This document shows positions 35,603 to 47,084 of a stretch of 64,000 bases of DNA, one piece after another (position 1 is the stretch's first letter; each line of letters starts with the position of its first letter). Origin of the DNA: Inonotus obliquus. Lineage: Eukaryota; Basidiomycota; Agaricomycetes; Hymenochaetales; Hymenochaetaceae. The notes under the pieces were generated by a model. That model made no database searches and had not been told where the DNA came from. It saw only the letters and a program-made list of their open reading frames with translations. The stretch is taken from positions 1,922,001 to 1,986,000 of the forward strand of contig JAJHTX010000004.1 in assembly GCA_032164295.1 (NCBI GenBank), given 5' to 3'. The position numbers were made by a program, and so were the translations under genes.

Positions 35603-36805
35603 ATGTTTGTCGCCCGCCGTCACGCTGTCGTAACTCAGCGCGTTTGCTCCTCGTCGCGATTTCCCTCCCTGCACTCTCGATATCGGACACCCCGCGCAAC
35701 AGGTCAGCGGACATTATGGATATCAGCTTTAGAACCATTTAGAGAAGGCTTTCTCGACCTCGCGCTTGCCTTACCATGGCCAGTAGACTTCCCACCCTAC
35801 GCATCAACGATAATTCTCACTACCGTAATTTCACGCCTTCTGTTCACGTTGCCATTCTCAATCTGGGTCAGTCCATCTTGCAGAGGCATTTCGCGGTTAT
35901 GACCGACCATCCAACTATTTGCAGGCTAAGAAACGACAATGGCGGTTGGAAGAAACTGCTCTTCCCGAGCTTCTACAGTACCGGAAAGAAACTGCTATTC
36001 GTATTGCGAATGAGATGAAATTCACAGGGTATGCGAAGCATGGTGTTGAACAGTTCAGGAATGAGCATCTTGGTCGGTTAAAACGCGCAGTATGTGCCCT
36101 GCTAATTCAACCCAGATCTTCCTGGCTAACAGTTGAATTGGTAAAGCTCGAGACTCGCCAGAAGGAGGTCTTCAAGAAGCATTCGTGTTCGCCAACACTT
36201 ACGATGCTCATACCTGCCGTTTCTCAGTTACCACTATTCGTCTTCTCAACTGGTGTCTTCTCTTCCATCGCGTCACGACCGACACCTTTGGACGACGAGC
36301 AATTCCTCACACTCACATCTCTTGCACGACCCGATCCAACGGGTACTCTTCCGATTGTTCTTGGTCTGGTGACGCTAGCCAATGTAGAAACTGCCGGGTG
36401 GTTCGTCGGAGCCGAACGTGCTGCACGCACCGCAGCGATTGAAGCTCGGCGAGAGGAGGAAGACACGAAGACTCGTGAAGCAGGTGGGATAGTTAAACCT
36501 AGGATGAAGAATATCGTACAAAGCAGCCTTCGCATCCTCTCTGTGTTGAGGATCGTGATTGGTGTGATGATGGATGGGGTGTGTCTACTTCTTTATGTAT
36601 GGTCCAGGAATAATCTTACCTTTTCCCCGTTGTTCAGTCGGTTGTTGTGTATTGGCTATCCTCCGCAACGTTCGGCTTGTTCCAATCATGGGCTTTCAAT
36701 TGGTCGGATGCACGGCGAGCGGCGTACCGCTCGCGCACCGCCAGCCCGCAGTCATCGTCGAAACAACCATCCCCTCCACGAAATGGACCAAGGAAGGCAC
36801 AGTGA
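35603..36805 (+). CDS. COX18: Mitochondrial inner-membrane insertase Cox18 (Oxa1/YidC family)
   Basis: Cox18 inserts the C-terminal tail of Cox2 across the inner mitochondrial membrane during cytochrome oxidase assembly. The N-terminus MFVARRHAVVTQRVCSSSRF is Arg/Ser-rich without acids, a plausible mitochondrial presequence. Hydrophobic segments follow: YASTIILTTVISRLLFTLPF, LTMLIPAVSQLPLFVFSTGV, TLPIVLGLVTLANVETAGWF and, after splicing, SVVVYWLSSATFGLFQSWAF. The loop between the first two, KKRQWRLEETALPELLQYRK, is the charged matrix region of the family. Introns: about 35870-35924 and near 36590-36637; a third near 36092-36135 uses a weak donor (gtgccc) and is less sure. The stop at 36805 follows a Ser/Pro tail. 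About 340 residues. Confidence 0.9.
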
Positions 36806-37110
36806 TGATAAAACGCCTTGGCGCGTTCTAATCAAAACACGGCATTAGAGTGAGTCATTTTCCCGTTCTTTCCATCAGATGATTACAGAAAGTGGTTGAG
36901 GGAACCAACATTGACATGGCCAAGCCAGTCTGCATATGGTTCCCGGTGAATCTCTCTTGATCTAATATGATACTTTCCCGTTTTTGACTACTTCATTTGA
37001 TCCTTTCAAACCTTCTGATGCTTTGCGTGGAATCTTCCGAACAGGTTATATCGATGTGCACAACATTCAACTATGAATATTGCGGTATCTGCAGAACAAG
37101 AAAGGAAAAT
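36806..37110. other. Intergenic between convergent genes
   Basis: About 300 bp between the COX18 and DUF7704 stop codons. Only 3' flanks; no further feature seen. Confidence 0.4.
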
Positions 37111-37675
37111 TCACTCCTCCTTCACCCACCCGTCCCGTTCGTGTACATATCGCCAAATTCCCAAATGCCACATAATCCTTGGTATGAAAAGTGACAAGCC
37201 AAGTAAGAGGGTAGTCCACAGCAAGGGACCCCAGCTTCGTACATTCCACCTGCTATCTCCGAGTGCCCACAGCGTAACAACGATGTGCAGTGCATCACCC
37301 ATAACCAGCGGCCACATGATTGCGCGAACGAGTTTCTCTTGCAGTGCAGGCAAGGCTTCGAGGTGTCGTTTACAAGCATGAAGTACGCATGCGTTTATGA
37401 CGCCAATAAGGCCGCAGACATGGGCGAGTTGAATGACTGTAACCCGCGTTGCGAGCGGGAGGTCCGCTGGCGGTGGATCAGCCCAAGACGCCTGATTATC
37501 ATGAGTCTAGAAACTTTGCATGATGAGCAATACAGAAAGACAGACTGAGACGGTACAAGTAGCACACCTTCTTGGGGTCTGCGAGAGCAATGATGAAACC
37601 CGTAATTGTGATGAGAGGCTCGTAGATTCCGAACAGGATGTAGTAAAACGATGGAATGGCGGATGAGGGGGGCAT
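37111..37675 (-). CDS. DUF7704 small four-helix membrane protein
   Basis: A fungal membrane protein of unknown function. The start MPPSSAIPSFYYILFGIYEP (37675) is the family's usual N-terminus, running into the first helix ITITGFIIALADPKK. One intron with donor gtgtgc (about 37569-37509) joins to THDNQASWADPP. Helix 2 is about VIQLAHVCGLIGVINACVLH, helix 3 EKLVRAIMWPLVMGDALHIV, helix 4 SWGPLLWTTLLLGLSLFIPR. It ends WHLGIWRYVHERDGWVKEE. About 168 residues, complete. I recognise the family from the YYxLFGxYEP start and the RIMWHLGI end; nothing in the context suggests a role. Confidence 0.8.
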
Positions 37676-38729
37676 GATGTGGGGGGGAGGGGCAAGAGGT
37701 ACGGTGATGGCTAGCGCCAGACCCAGTCAAGAGCAGCGGGAGGCTGTGGGGTGCGGCGCACTTCTCGTTTGATGATTTGAGTATATTTTAAACAACGGGA
37801 TCTATCCGCGATCCGCATGGGCCTCGACCGGCCCTAAGCATCTTCTCATCTCTATGAATTTGTTTTGTTTGACTTTTCTCTTCTTACTACGGTCCATCTA
37901 TACCAAGGCAGCACAAGCTATTCTTTCCACTCCTGCGCTGCCTAATGGCAACGACCGAGAGCATAAACAGAAGATTATAATGCACGTCTTAGGGTTTTCC
38001 ACTAAGGCCGGGCTTCGCTTTCTTCGCACACGCTCTCCTCTTCTTATTCAGAATGTATCTTATCTCGGGAAAACAAATTTTCACATTTGCCCGGCGATGC
38101 GCTAGTCCTGCTTCGACTGAATTTCTCGTTCGTCATATGGCGGTCCGATTTTATCAAGGCTGCAGCAGAGCTTATGTGCCTCTTGCCATGGTGACCGAGA
38201 GTATCACTCGAGATTTCTAATCCAATAGCCTACCTTTGAGGCCATTTACTCAGATCGCTACAATATCTTTGGACACCAGTGCGACCGTACTCCAAGCCAG
38301 AGAAGTAATAATACGTCCGTTGTAAAAAGCGGGGATAGAAAGGTTCTTTTGCGCGATGTGAAGACCAGGAAGCCCCAGCATTGCGCGCTAGTCGCTAGTC
38401 TGCTCCTTTCAATGCATCGTATGCTTTAACCATCAAAAGCAACCGAACAGTGCGTAGTAGTTTCTGGACATTTTCCATACATGTGAGATAGAGTGCTATT
38501 TTATGATGACCTGAAAGAGGAGTCATTACGAATCGATCATGTGTAAGTAAGCAAGCTCCTAAAAATAAACGGCCGATTTTCCATGATACGTTGAGTCCAG
38601 CGCCAGAATGTTCACATACTGTACGCCATCCATTCAGAGCTGCACTGACTCAGTCTGTGTCGCGCTGTGGACCTAGCCCCATCTTTCTGAGTTTTATGCC
38701 TTAGAGGTCGGCCATACCCTGTGTTCACC
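37676..38729. other. Intergenic between divergent genes, no gene seen
   Basis: About 1.05 kb between the DUF7704 and FEX start codons. It should hold both promoters. An 83-codon frame at 37854-38105 starts with a hydrophobic run (MNLFCLTFLFLLRSIYTKAA) but has no homology I recognise and is probably chance. Confidence 0.45.
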
Positions 38730-40145
38730 ATGACGCTGGATGATCCTGCAGTAGAGATGGATGCCCTTGAGACTGCCTCACGGACGGATGCGCCGCGGTC
38801 GCAAGATCCTCTTATACGCCGAAACAGAGTCAACGAAGAACCCGAGCAGGAAAACTACTCGGTTCCGGAGCAGAAAGCCAACCATCTCGCAGGAGCTTTA
38901 GAATCGCCTGAACAAGAACGCGAACGATTTGAAGATGCCGAGTCGCTTTTCAATATCCCTCAACCTCCAGATGAGGCTGAAGTCGACGAAGGCGCCATCC
39001 CCGCTGCTGAACAGAAGGAGGCGCCGAAGGTTTATCGTCCTCTTGCGTTACCCGTCATTACTTCCCTTATTCCCGGCTCTATTTTAGGCGTGCTAGTGCG
39101 CCTTGGCTTGTTGGCACTTACGAATTATGATCAAAATTCGATCTTTCCTTTGGCATGGGTACAAGCTGCGGGATGCTTGGTGATGGGCTTCACTTTAGGA
39201 CTGAGAGATCAGATTGGCGCTTAGTGAGTTCCATCATCTTCCGTTCTCTGCTGTGAATCCTGGATTGACACAAGATAACAGCTATGGTCCCTTTTATACT
39301 GCTATCGCTACAGGTGCCTCTTCTGCTCTCTATTGAGTGTACAGAACACGCCTTACTCATAAGAAATCCTGCTAGGGTTCTGTGGCTCTGTAACAACGTT
39401 TTCAAGCTGGCAGTTTGATATTTTCATTTCGTGGGCGAACCCAAGACACGCAGACCGTGATTGGTTTCGTGATGTGAGCTTCCAATAGTTTGGTCTGTAT
39501 CATTGACAACAACCTGCTGAACTTCATTTTCAGGTAATTGACGGTGTTACCAAAACGATCTTCACCCTGGCCATCGCCCTTTCTTCTGTGACCTTGGGTC
39601 TTCATCTCTCACGACCGGTTGCGCGCCGTATCCCTCGTGTCAGAAGGGCACCTGTGTCCGTTCGTTACGCATTCCGGATAGTTTCCGTCCTGATGTATGC
39701 AGCTACTATCCCCATCTACTTCAGAACTTCGCCAGCCTTTCGGCACCAAGCAACAGCTGCGATGTTGTTCTCCTTCCCTGGCACGCTCACACGTTATGCC
39801 CTCGCTACAACGCTTACTCCATTGTTACACTTATTTCCGCTCGGGACCTTCGTAGCAAACACCGCCGGAACCGCGCTCCTCGGCATCTTTCATGTTTTAC
39901 AACGGACGCCAGCCCTACCTTCACCTAATGGATGCGCAATTCTCCAGGGTCTCATAGATGGATTTTGTGGATGTCTTACTACTGTGAGCACATTCGCAGT
40001 CGAAGTACAAGCACTTAGAACGGGAAGAGCGTGGTTGTATGTGGCTCTAAGCTGGAGCGTCAGTCAGCTTCTCTTGCTTGTTATCTTAGGATCAGCCTGG
40101 TGGGGAGGTAATATTGATGACAATCGGGCGTGTACATTTGCTTGA
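38730..40145 (+). CDS. FEX1: Fluoride export protein, two-domain CrcB/Fluc type
   Basis: A plasma-membrane fluoride channel that protects the cell from fluoride. Eukaryotic FEX has two CrcB domains in one chain. After an acidic, disordered ~110-residue N-terminus (MTLDDPAVEMDALETASRTD), domain 1 shows LPVITSLIPGSILGVLVRLG, AWVQAAGCLVMGFTLGLRDQ and, across three introns, GFCGSVTTFSSWQFDIFISW. The linker helix is VIDGVTKTIFTLAIALSSVT. Domain 2 has AMLFSFPGTLTRYALATTLT, LGTFVANTAGTALLGIFHVL and DGFCGCLTTVSTFAVEVQAL, then a last helix LYVALSWSVSQLLLLVILGS. The Phe-box residues are kept in domain 1 (TTFSSW) and partly in domain 2 (TTVSTF). The pore Asn is present in domain 2 (VANTAG) but not in domain 1 (VQAAG). 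About 410-430 residues. Confidence 0.94.
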
Positions 40146-40228
40146 GTATGTACATTATAATATACAGAGTCGTCAATATACAGAATCGTCGTCGTAAACA
40201 TGTGCATTTTGCTTAGAGGTTTGTAGAA

Positions 40229-41065
40229 TCAGTCAGTCTTGGGGATTTGTCTCGTTCTGTTCTTCCACCATATACCAGCATTGAGATAAGTGGCATAGCC
40301 AAGCCAGGCAAGATAGGGTCCCAAGAAATAGGTTGACGTGCCGTTCGTCGGGCCATGCAAAAGTTTCTATCAAAGTGTAAGCCATAAAGGCGAGTGGTGT
40401 GTAGGATATGCGTACGGTGATATATGCAGTGATTCCGGTAAGCAAGCTAATGTCCGCGAGAGCCAGACCGGGCTAGGCAAAGCAGTTTAGTAGTTAACAT
40501 GTATGTTAGAAACTACTTACTTTCTTGGCTATGAAGAAGATTGCGGGCCAAGCGAAATTATAACCGAGATGAATGTAATACAACTTTAGCCCGAAAGCAG
40601 CGTTCGCTCTGACGAACATGCATACTCATGTCAAGCAGTGGGAGGCGGAATTGAGTAAATACGTACTTCGTTGGCGAGTCCAGACTCTCATCGTATGCTT
40701 TCACGGCCAGATGAGAAGCGTATCCGATACCTGGAGAGTACCAAACAGGGTGGTAATTAATCACTCGACCAAATATGCACAATTGCCAGGTTACCTGTGT
40801 AAAGAATTGGCCAAACGATCGGGTAGACCTGGTTGGGAGGCTCCGCAGGGGGGAAATCAAGGCTCTATTAATTCAACCGACCATTCCATGCGTTATTGTC
40901 GATCCGACACATAAAGTCAGAATGTACCTTGTACCATTGACCTTGAGCACCTTTCCTTGAAGGCAGGCCACTTAGCATACCAGCAGCAAGTGGAAGACCA
41001 ATGGCTGTTACTGGGTTACGAGCGATGGACAAGAGTAGAGTTGGGAAGGGATCAAAGTGTGCCAT
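40229..41065 (-). CDS. TspO/MBR family translocator protein
   Basis: A five-helix membrane protein of the TspO/peripheral-benzodiazepine-receptor family, which binds tetrapyrroles and sterols; fungal roles are unclear. The start MAHFDPFPTLLLSIARNPVT (41065) runs into PLAAGMLSGLPSRKGAQGQW. After an intron comes the hallmark SLDFPPAEPPNQVYPIVWPI and LYT. Then GYASHLAVKAYDESLDSP, LKLYYIHLGYNFAWPAIFFI, AKKPGLALADI and LLTGITAYIT. The last exon, read through an intron with donor gtacgc, gives LLHGPTNGTSTYFLGPYLAW and LGYATYLNAGIWWKN, the classic helix 5. Stop at 40229. About 180 residues. It converges on FEX (83 bp between stops) and diverges from TMA17 (about 215 bp between starts). Confidence 0.9.
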
Positions 41066-41280
41066 GGTGGGTGTCGGAATCAAGTTCAATTCACGTTCGT
41101 AACTGCTCGTGTCGCGCAGAGGGTGCAGAGGGAAGTAGTCGGGCGGGTGACATCATTTGGGTACACGCGTTGATCCATTGATCGACGATCAGCCGTTTCC
41201 GCTTTCAGCGAGTACGCGTCCGAGTCGCGTCCAGGGTCAAGCCTCCTGTCACTCGTCTCCTCAACTCGTCTTATTCATTC

Positions 41281-41818
41281 ATGGAGTACACACCCAGACA
41301 TTCACAGCCATTCACATTCGCTCAGGCCCGTGAACTGGACGTTCCCACCATAACAAAAGGTTCTGCGTTCTTCCTCATTCCTACTGTTCGACAGGGTGAA
41401 TGAACAATGAACAGAGATCGAAAGGCTTGAAAACTCGCTCTTTCATCTCAACCGTACCCAAGAAGAACTGAAAGAGCATTTGAGTGAAATGTCGGAAGAG
41501 GATCGTGAGCTTCTGGGTGTTGTCAGAGAAAATGAAGATGTCATGTGAGTTACGTTTCTCTTGCCGACCTTATATCTGACTGATCTGGTGGGCTGAAGTG
41601 CATCGCAGAAGGAGCGGATAGTCATGCTCAAGCTAGCTTTGGAAGAGCAAGGAGTCAGCACAAAAAGTGGACATTATGATTCCGAGGAGGTCAGCGACAA
41701 CGCCGCGGTTCGCATGCCGTCTGCTTCTCAGGCTTCGACAATAACCAGCAATGAAGTCGAACCAAGACACTCAGCAGAGGGGGAGATGGGTCAAGCAGAT
41801 GGTAGAATGTATCTATAG
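41281..41818 (+). CDS. TMA17: Tma17/Adc17-like proteasome assembly chaperone
   Basis: In yeast, Tma17 (Adc17) binds Rpt6 and helps assemble the proteasome base, mostly under stress. The start is MEYTPRHSQPFTFAQARELD. Across an intron (donor gttctg about 41360, acceptor ag at 41411) the helical core begins EIERLENSLFHLNRTQEELK and ends VVRENEDVI. A second intron (donor gtgagt) leads to ASQKERIVMLKLALEEQGVS. The pattern E-I-E-x-L-x-N-S-L-x-H-L-x-R-T followed by RENEDVI matches Tma17 (EIENSINHLQRS ... VRENEIVL). The tail is Ser/Glu-rich and ends RMYL at 41818. About 140 residues, the size of the yeast protein. The first donor is not consensus (gttctg), so the first exon boundary could differ. 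Confidence 0.75.
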
Positions 41819-42165
41819 AAGGTGGGCATACGAACATGCTCACGATTGTTGTACGCACCCACTTTTTCGGTCCCTTGCTTTCAATCTGCATTCGGAGCAG
41901 TTCTCGCGCCACCCGTTGCTCCTTTGGGGCCATCAAAATAGCAGCAAGGCGCTACTGTAAAATCAATAGTGTTCTAACATATGTCCCACGCGGTCCGTTT
42001 CTTCCGACCAAATGAGCTTCCTAAAGCCCGCCTTATCAGACTTCTGCCGGAATTGGAGCGTATCAAATGGGTCCAGTAATCTGAGCTATCTCATGACCTT
42101 CTGCGCATCCTTCAACTCATATCAACGCTGCCCCTTGCTCTTATCCAACTCACCATAAGACTGCT
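41819..42165. promoter_or_regulatory. Upstream region of the first MFS gene
   Basis: About 350 bp between the Tma17 stop and the first transporter ATG. The last ~60 bp before the ATG are CT-rich and may mark the transcription start zone. Nothing else stands out. Confidence 0.35.
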
Positions 42166-44216
42166 ATGAACATGGCCACCGCTCAATCTCCAAGATATAT
42201 CCTTGATGACAAGGTTTCAACGAGTGAGGCTCCAGTATCGGTCCTTCAAAGAAGCTCCACTGGATGCGAGGTTGATGACGACGACGACGCGGAGTTCGGT
42301 GGGGAGGAAGAGCGACGAAGGATTGAGCGGAAGTTGCTTAGGAAGTTGGACTGCAGAATGTCAATTATGATCGTCATTTACATACTGAACTACGTGCGTA
42401 TCTGTATATTTGCTTTGCAGTCATATCTCAAGCTTACCTTCTTCCTTCAGATCGACAGAAACAATGCTGCGTCAGTTAGGACGAGAAATTTTCCCCATTA
42501 GCAAACTCATCCTGTGTGATTAGGGCGGCTCGCCTTCGAGGATTTGAGGAGGATCTCAATCTGCAAAGACAAGAATTCAACACTTTGCTGAGTATCCTTT
42601 ACGTTGGATACATTATCATGCAGATTCCCTCGTACGGCTGTCCTTATTTCTCGGTCCTTGCAGTTCTGACATCACAATAGGAACCTGCTACTCAATTATA
42701 TCGGACGACCTTCGCTCTACATTCCATTTTGCATGATTGTATGGGGTCTGATATCAATACTAACAGGTTAGTAATTGATATGAAGTTTCAGGCAGAGCAT
42801 TAATGTGCTCTTCAGGCATTTGCACGAAGTATGAACTCTCTACTTAAATATGTCGTTCCGGATTAAGATGTTGTGAAGTTTTGTCGGTGCTCTTCTAGCT
42901 CGCTTTTTCCTCGGTTTCGTTGAGGCGGCCTTTTTCCCTGGAGCTATATTCCTTCTGAGTAAATGGTATACTCGCGAGGAGTTGGGTACGTGAAATATCT
43001 TCTCCAGCTTTCTGCCACTAAAACGCACAGCGCCGTATAGGCCTGCGCGTTTGTCTGCTATATTGTGGCAATATCATTAGCAATGCTTTCGGATCCCTCC
43101 TTGCGTCTGGTATACTTGACGGAATGCAAGGAAAACTTGGGAAAGCTGCCTGGAGGTAGGTCTTTCGAGCATTATATCTAGCTTGTCACTTAGCGCGACA
43201 ATTTGTCCCGTTAGATGGCTATTCTTTATTGAAGGCGCTCTGACAATCGCAGTGGCATTTACGGCCATATTTATCCTTCCGGACTTCCCCACAACTACAC
43301 GCTGGCTCTCTGAGCCAGAGAGAAAACTTGCAATCCGTCGGATGGAGAAGGATGGTGGGCTTAATGTCAGCGATCAAGAAGATTTAGGAGCGCAGTCTGC
43401 GCAGAAAAGTGGATTCTGGCAAGCGATGACGGACTGGAAAGTATGGTGGTTGGCAGTTGCGCTGGCATCGGAAGTCGTCGCATTATCATTCAATGCATTT
43501 TTCCCGACCTTAACTGCTACTCTCGGCTATGGGACTACAGAGACACTTCTACTTGCTGCGCCGCCCTGGGTTGTAACGACGTTTGGAGCTTTCTTTGTCG
43601 CAAGGTGAAGCATGCACTTCTTTTGCTCCGGGAGACTCATTCATGTCTTGTGATCCAGACATTCAGATAAAGTCGGAGAACGATTCTTCCATATTACCGG
43701 TCCATTTGTCGTTGGAATCGTCGGATATATCATAGCAATGTCAACAATGAATATTGCGGCGCGTTATATTTCTCTGTGAATAGATAATGCTGTGACACCT
43801 TATCTTGAAACACTGATGTATTCATTCCCCAGTTTCCTGATGGCCTTCACGTTCAGTGGATACGTTATGATAATGACTTGGGTTAGCAACTCTATTCCTC
43901 GTCCACCTGCAAAGCGTGCAGTGGCAGTTGCCTTCGTGAGCTGTTTCTCGCAACTTGGTAACATTGCCGGATCGTCAGTTGTTTACTTTCTTTAGCTTCA
44001 AACTTTGCACTAATACCCAAACTTAAAAGGTACATTTTTCCTCGACCTTGGGGTCCGACTTATAGAAAGTCATACGCGATCTGCATTGCAACTCAAACAG
44101 TATCCATTGTGATGTTCTGGCTGTTCAGGCGACACTTGCAGTTTCTGAACGAACAGTTAGATAAGGCGGAGCGTGAGAAAGGTTCGCAGAAGAAGGGTTT
44201 TAGGTACCTGTTATGA
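42166..44216 (+). CDS. MFS transporter, anion:cation symporter family, tandem copy A
   Basis: A 12-helix proton-coupled transporter of the Dal5/Tna1/Vht1 type, which in fungi take up allantoate, nicotinate, biotin or similar organic anions. After an acidic cytosolic N-terminus (DDDDAEFGGEEERRRIERKL), helix 1 contains MSIMIVIYILNYIDRNNAAA. Signature blocks follow: LSILYVGYIIMQIPSNLLLN, YIGRPSLYIPFCMIVWGLIS, FVGALLARFFLGFVEAAFFP, GAIFLLSKWYTREELGLRVC and WLFFIEGALTIAVAFTAIFI. The second half has SGFWQAMTDWKVWWLAVALA and SNSIPRPPAKRAVAVAFVSC. The tail AEREKGSQKKGFRYLL ends at 44216. About ten introns. Unlike copies B and C it has no intron at LNLQ|RQEF. The reading frame is intact through all splices. 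Substrate not known. Confidence 0.93.
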
Positions 44217-44921
44217 GTATTCCGTACGTAGTTTTGACACAAAGTGCATCCCGAATGGCAATGGTGGAGCTGAAGGCAGATGAGCTGCTAGCACGCAATA
44301 TTCGGCAGTCCTCCGAGATCCGCTCGCCTGTGGTGCCGCTGGCGAGAGTTGAATGGAAAGAAGAGCTGCTTTATTGGACCATTCATCGTATCCGGCGTTC
44401 ATGAGGACAAAGTCCGTATACACCGATCTACATTTGTTTTCAATCTTTGTTTTTCTTTTTCGCTGTTGAAACGATGTGCCCTTTGGTTCAAGGACATACC
44501 TACGGTATGTTACTGCGGCGCTTACGATCAGAATTGTTCGCGATGCTCCTGTTTGTGGTAGCTATTCAACGACCTGGGAATTGAATGTAAGTCCCTGAAC
44601 CTATTAATAACTCGGTCCCCTAACTTGCTAACCTCAGAACCGGACTTATTTAGCCACGACGGTCATGAGTGGTATTCTCGTGTCTTCAAATCACTTCGAA
44701 TGTATCAATGTAAACGCCGAGCGAGCCGTTCATGACCATTGTTGAGTGGAAGTTGCCCGTCAACCTGTGAGACTTTTATCCCTATCATCTGCTCTTCGCT
44801 ATTAAAGCGACCAGTATGCTATTGGATTGCTATCCCACACTCACATCCGCTGTACCCCTCAATCTCTGCTCAGTTCATTCACGGTTGTCTGTATCTGTCC
44901 TTCTTCCAATACTTCCCAACC
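44217..44921. other. Intergenic between MFS copies A and B
   Basis: About 700 bp. It contains the copy A 3' flank and copy B promoter. A 63-codon frame at 44213-44404 has no protein signature. No fragment of a fourth transporter was recognised. Confidence 0.4.
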
Positions 44922-47084
44922 ATGCCCATGGACTCCAACGTGTTCGATAGCAAGGAGAAAGATATCAGCGAAGTTGAAGTTGCAACGGAACAGCCTGCCA
45001 GCGCTGATGCTGAGTTCGGTGGGCCCGAGGAAAGGAAACGACTGGAACGCGAGCTCGTGTGGAAGCTGGATTGCAGAATGTCTATCCTCCTAGTCATCTA
45101 TCTACTGAACTATGTGCGTCAATATGCCATTTCTTGGAGCTGTCCCCAAGCCTTGTCTAACAATCCTCGCCAGATCGATCGGAATAACGCTGCGTGAGTC
45201 TTTACTCACATACATTTTTTATAATGGTTGGATACTGACCGTTATAATTCAGAGCCGCCCGCCTTCGGGGATTCGAGGCCGACCTGAACCTCACGGTGCG
45301 ACATACGTTGATTGTGATCAAACGTCGTACTCATTTTCTGACTAGGATCGAGAATATGATACAGTTCTATCAGTATTGTTTGCGGGTTACATTCTCATGC
45401 AAATACCATCGTGAGTGACTGGAAATATGGAAGCATTTTTTTTATCTAATTGGTTTGCTTCTCAAGAAATATGTTCTTAAATTTCACCGGTCGACCATCG
45501 ATTTATCTTCCAATCTGCATGGTATTGTGGGGAATCATATCGATTATGACAGGTCAGTCATTTCTTGCCCCTCCTGCGAAGAGACAGACGGATGAAGATG
45601 ATTGTGATTCACTATCGCAGGAATATCAAAAAAGTGAGCATAGTTCGCTGAATCCCACCCATTTGTTAACTTCATTTAGTTTCATTGGCGCCCTTTTGAC
45701 GCGGTTCTTCCTCGGTTTTGTCGAAGCTGCTTTCTTTCCTGGAGCACTGTTTCTTCTTTCGAAATGGTACACGAGAAAAGAGCTTGGTGCCTCGATTTTT
45801 CCTCAATCCGAGCGATACCTGAGATTAATCGCATTTCAAGGCCTCCGCATATCCATGCTTCTTTCAGCAAACATGATGAGCAATGCTTTCGGTTCCTTGA
45901 TAGCCTCCGGGATTCTGGATGGTATGCAGGGAAAGCTAGGGTTACCGGCGTGGCGGCAAGTACTTCTTACTTGGTGTTGGTTGTATGATTTATTGGAATT
46001 ATAGGTGGCTATTCTTCATCGAAGGAAGCATAACTGCCGCAGTCGCTTTCGTGACAGTTTTTATCTTACCAGACTTTCCGACTAACACACGTTGGTTGAC
46101 TCCGTCAGAGCGTAGCCTTGCTCTCAGGCGAATGATAGAAGATGACGAGGTCGATACAGCCGATAATACCGTGGCATCAATCCAGACAGACGTGCAATCT
46201 GGGCAGGAGTCGACAACGGCGTCTTGCTCGAAGCACCCCCCTCGCCGTGGCGGATTCTTGCTCGCCGTTTCCGACTGGAAGGTTTGGTGGCTAGCGGTAG
46301 CTCTTGCAGCTGACGTGGCGGCATTAGCATTCAACCAATTCTTTCCGACGCTAACCGCAACGCTCGGCTTTAGTAGGACGGTGACTCTTATTCTCGTGGC
46401 ACCGCCGTGGATTGCAGCGACCGGAGCGGCGATTTTCAATGCAAGGTTATAAACTCTCCAAAACCCCTCATAGAGTGAGAATAGGGAACTGACTCGTCGA
46501 TGCTAGACATTCGGACAAACAAGGGGAGAGGTTCTATCATATCGCCGTCCCTCTTTTCATCGGTATGCTCGGCTTCATAATTGGAATCTTCACTATGAAC
46601 CTCGCTGCTCGTTATATTTCACTGTACGTAGCTTTCATGACGCATACATAAAGCCATACAGTAGTGATAGAGTATCGGAACTCAACGCCTACTAGATTTC
46701 TTATGGCCAGCTCATACTGCGGATACATGATTTTCTTGACTTGGGCCTCAAACTGCATACCTCGTCCACCATCAAAGCGTGCTGTCGGGCTTGCGCTTAT
46801 AAGTGGCACATCGCAATTCGGGAATCTAGCAGGATCGTAAGTATTGCTTCGCTCGTATCGTCCAACTACTTCGCTAATGCAAGTTGTTGCATTGCAGATA
46901 TTTATTCCCAGCTGCATGGGGCCCGTCATACAAGAAGTCCTACGGAATATGTCTTGCATTGCAAGGTCTAACTATTATTATGTGCTGGGTTCTCCGAACG
47001 CATCTCAAGGCCTTGAATGCACGTTTGGAGCAGGCCGAACGGGAGAAACGCAGCGGGAAGAAGGGGTTCAGATATCTGCTTTAA
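44922..47084 (+). CDS. MFS transporter, anion:cation symporter family, tandem copy B
   Basis: Second paralogue of the array. The start MPMDSNVFDSKEKDISEVEV leads to DAEFGGPEERKRLERELVWK and MSILLVIYLLNY. Conserved blocks include NFIGALLTRFFLGFVEAAFF, GALFLLSKWYTRKELG, WLFFIEGSITAAVAFVTVFI, GGFLLAVSDWKVWWLAVALA and SNCIPRPPSKRAVGLALISG. The tail is KRSGKKGFRYLL, stop 47084. Compared with A and C, helix 4-5 is more diverged (LRISMLLSANMMSNAFGSLI) and the central cytosolic loop is longer and Ser/Gln-rich (IQTDVQSGQESTTASCSKHP). The intron after LPAWR (45956-46004) has a GC donor, cg|gcaagt, where A and C use GT. No stop or frameshift remains once the introns are removed. Confidence 0.92.

Noticed and set aside
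36997..37381. Plus-strand frames opposite and beside the DUF7704 gene
   Set aside because: They overlap the last DUF7704 exon or its flank and lack any protein signature.
42400..43800. Apparent frameshifts in MFS copy A, suggesting a pseudogene
   Set aside because: Every frame change coincides with a GT...AG intron, and the joined exons give the full conserved transporter sequence to FRYLL.
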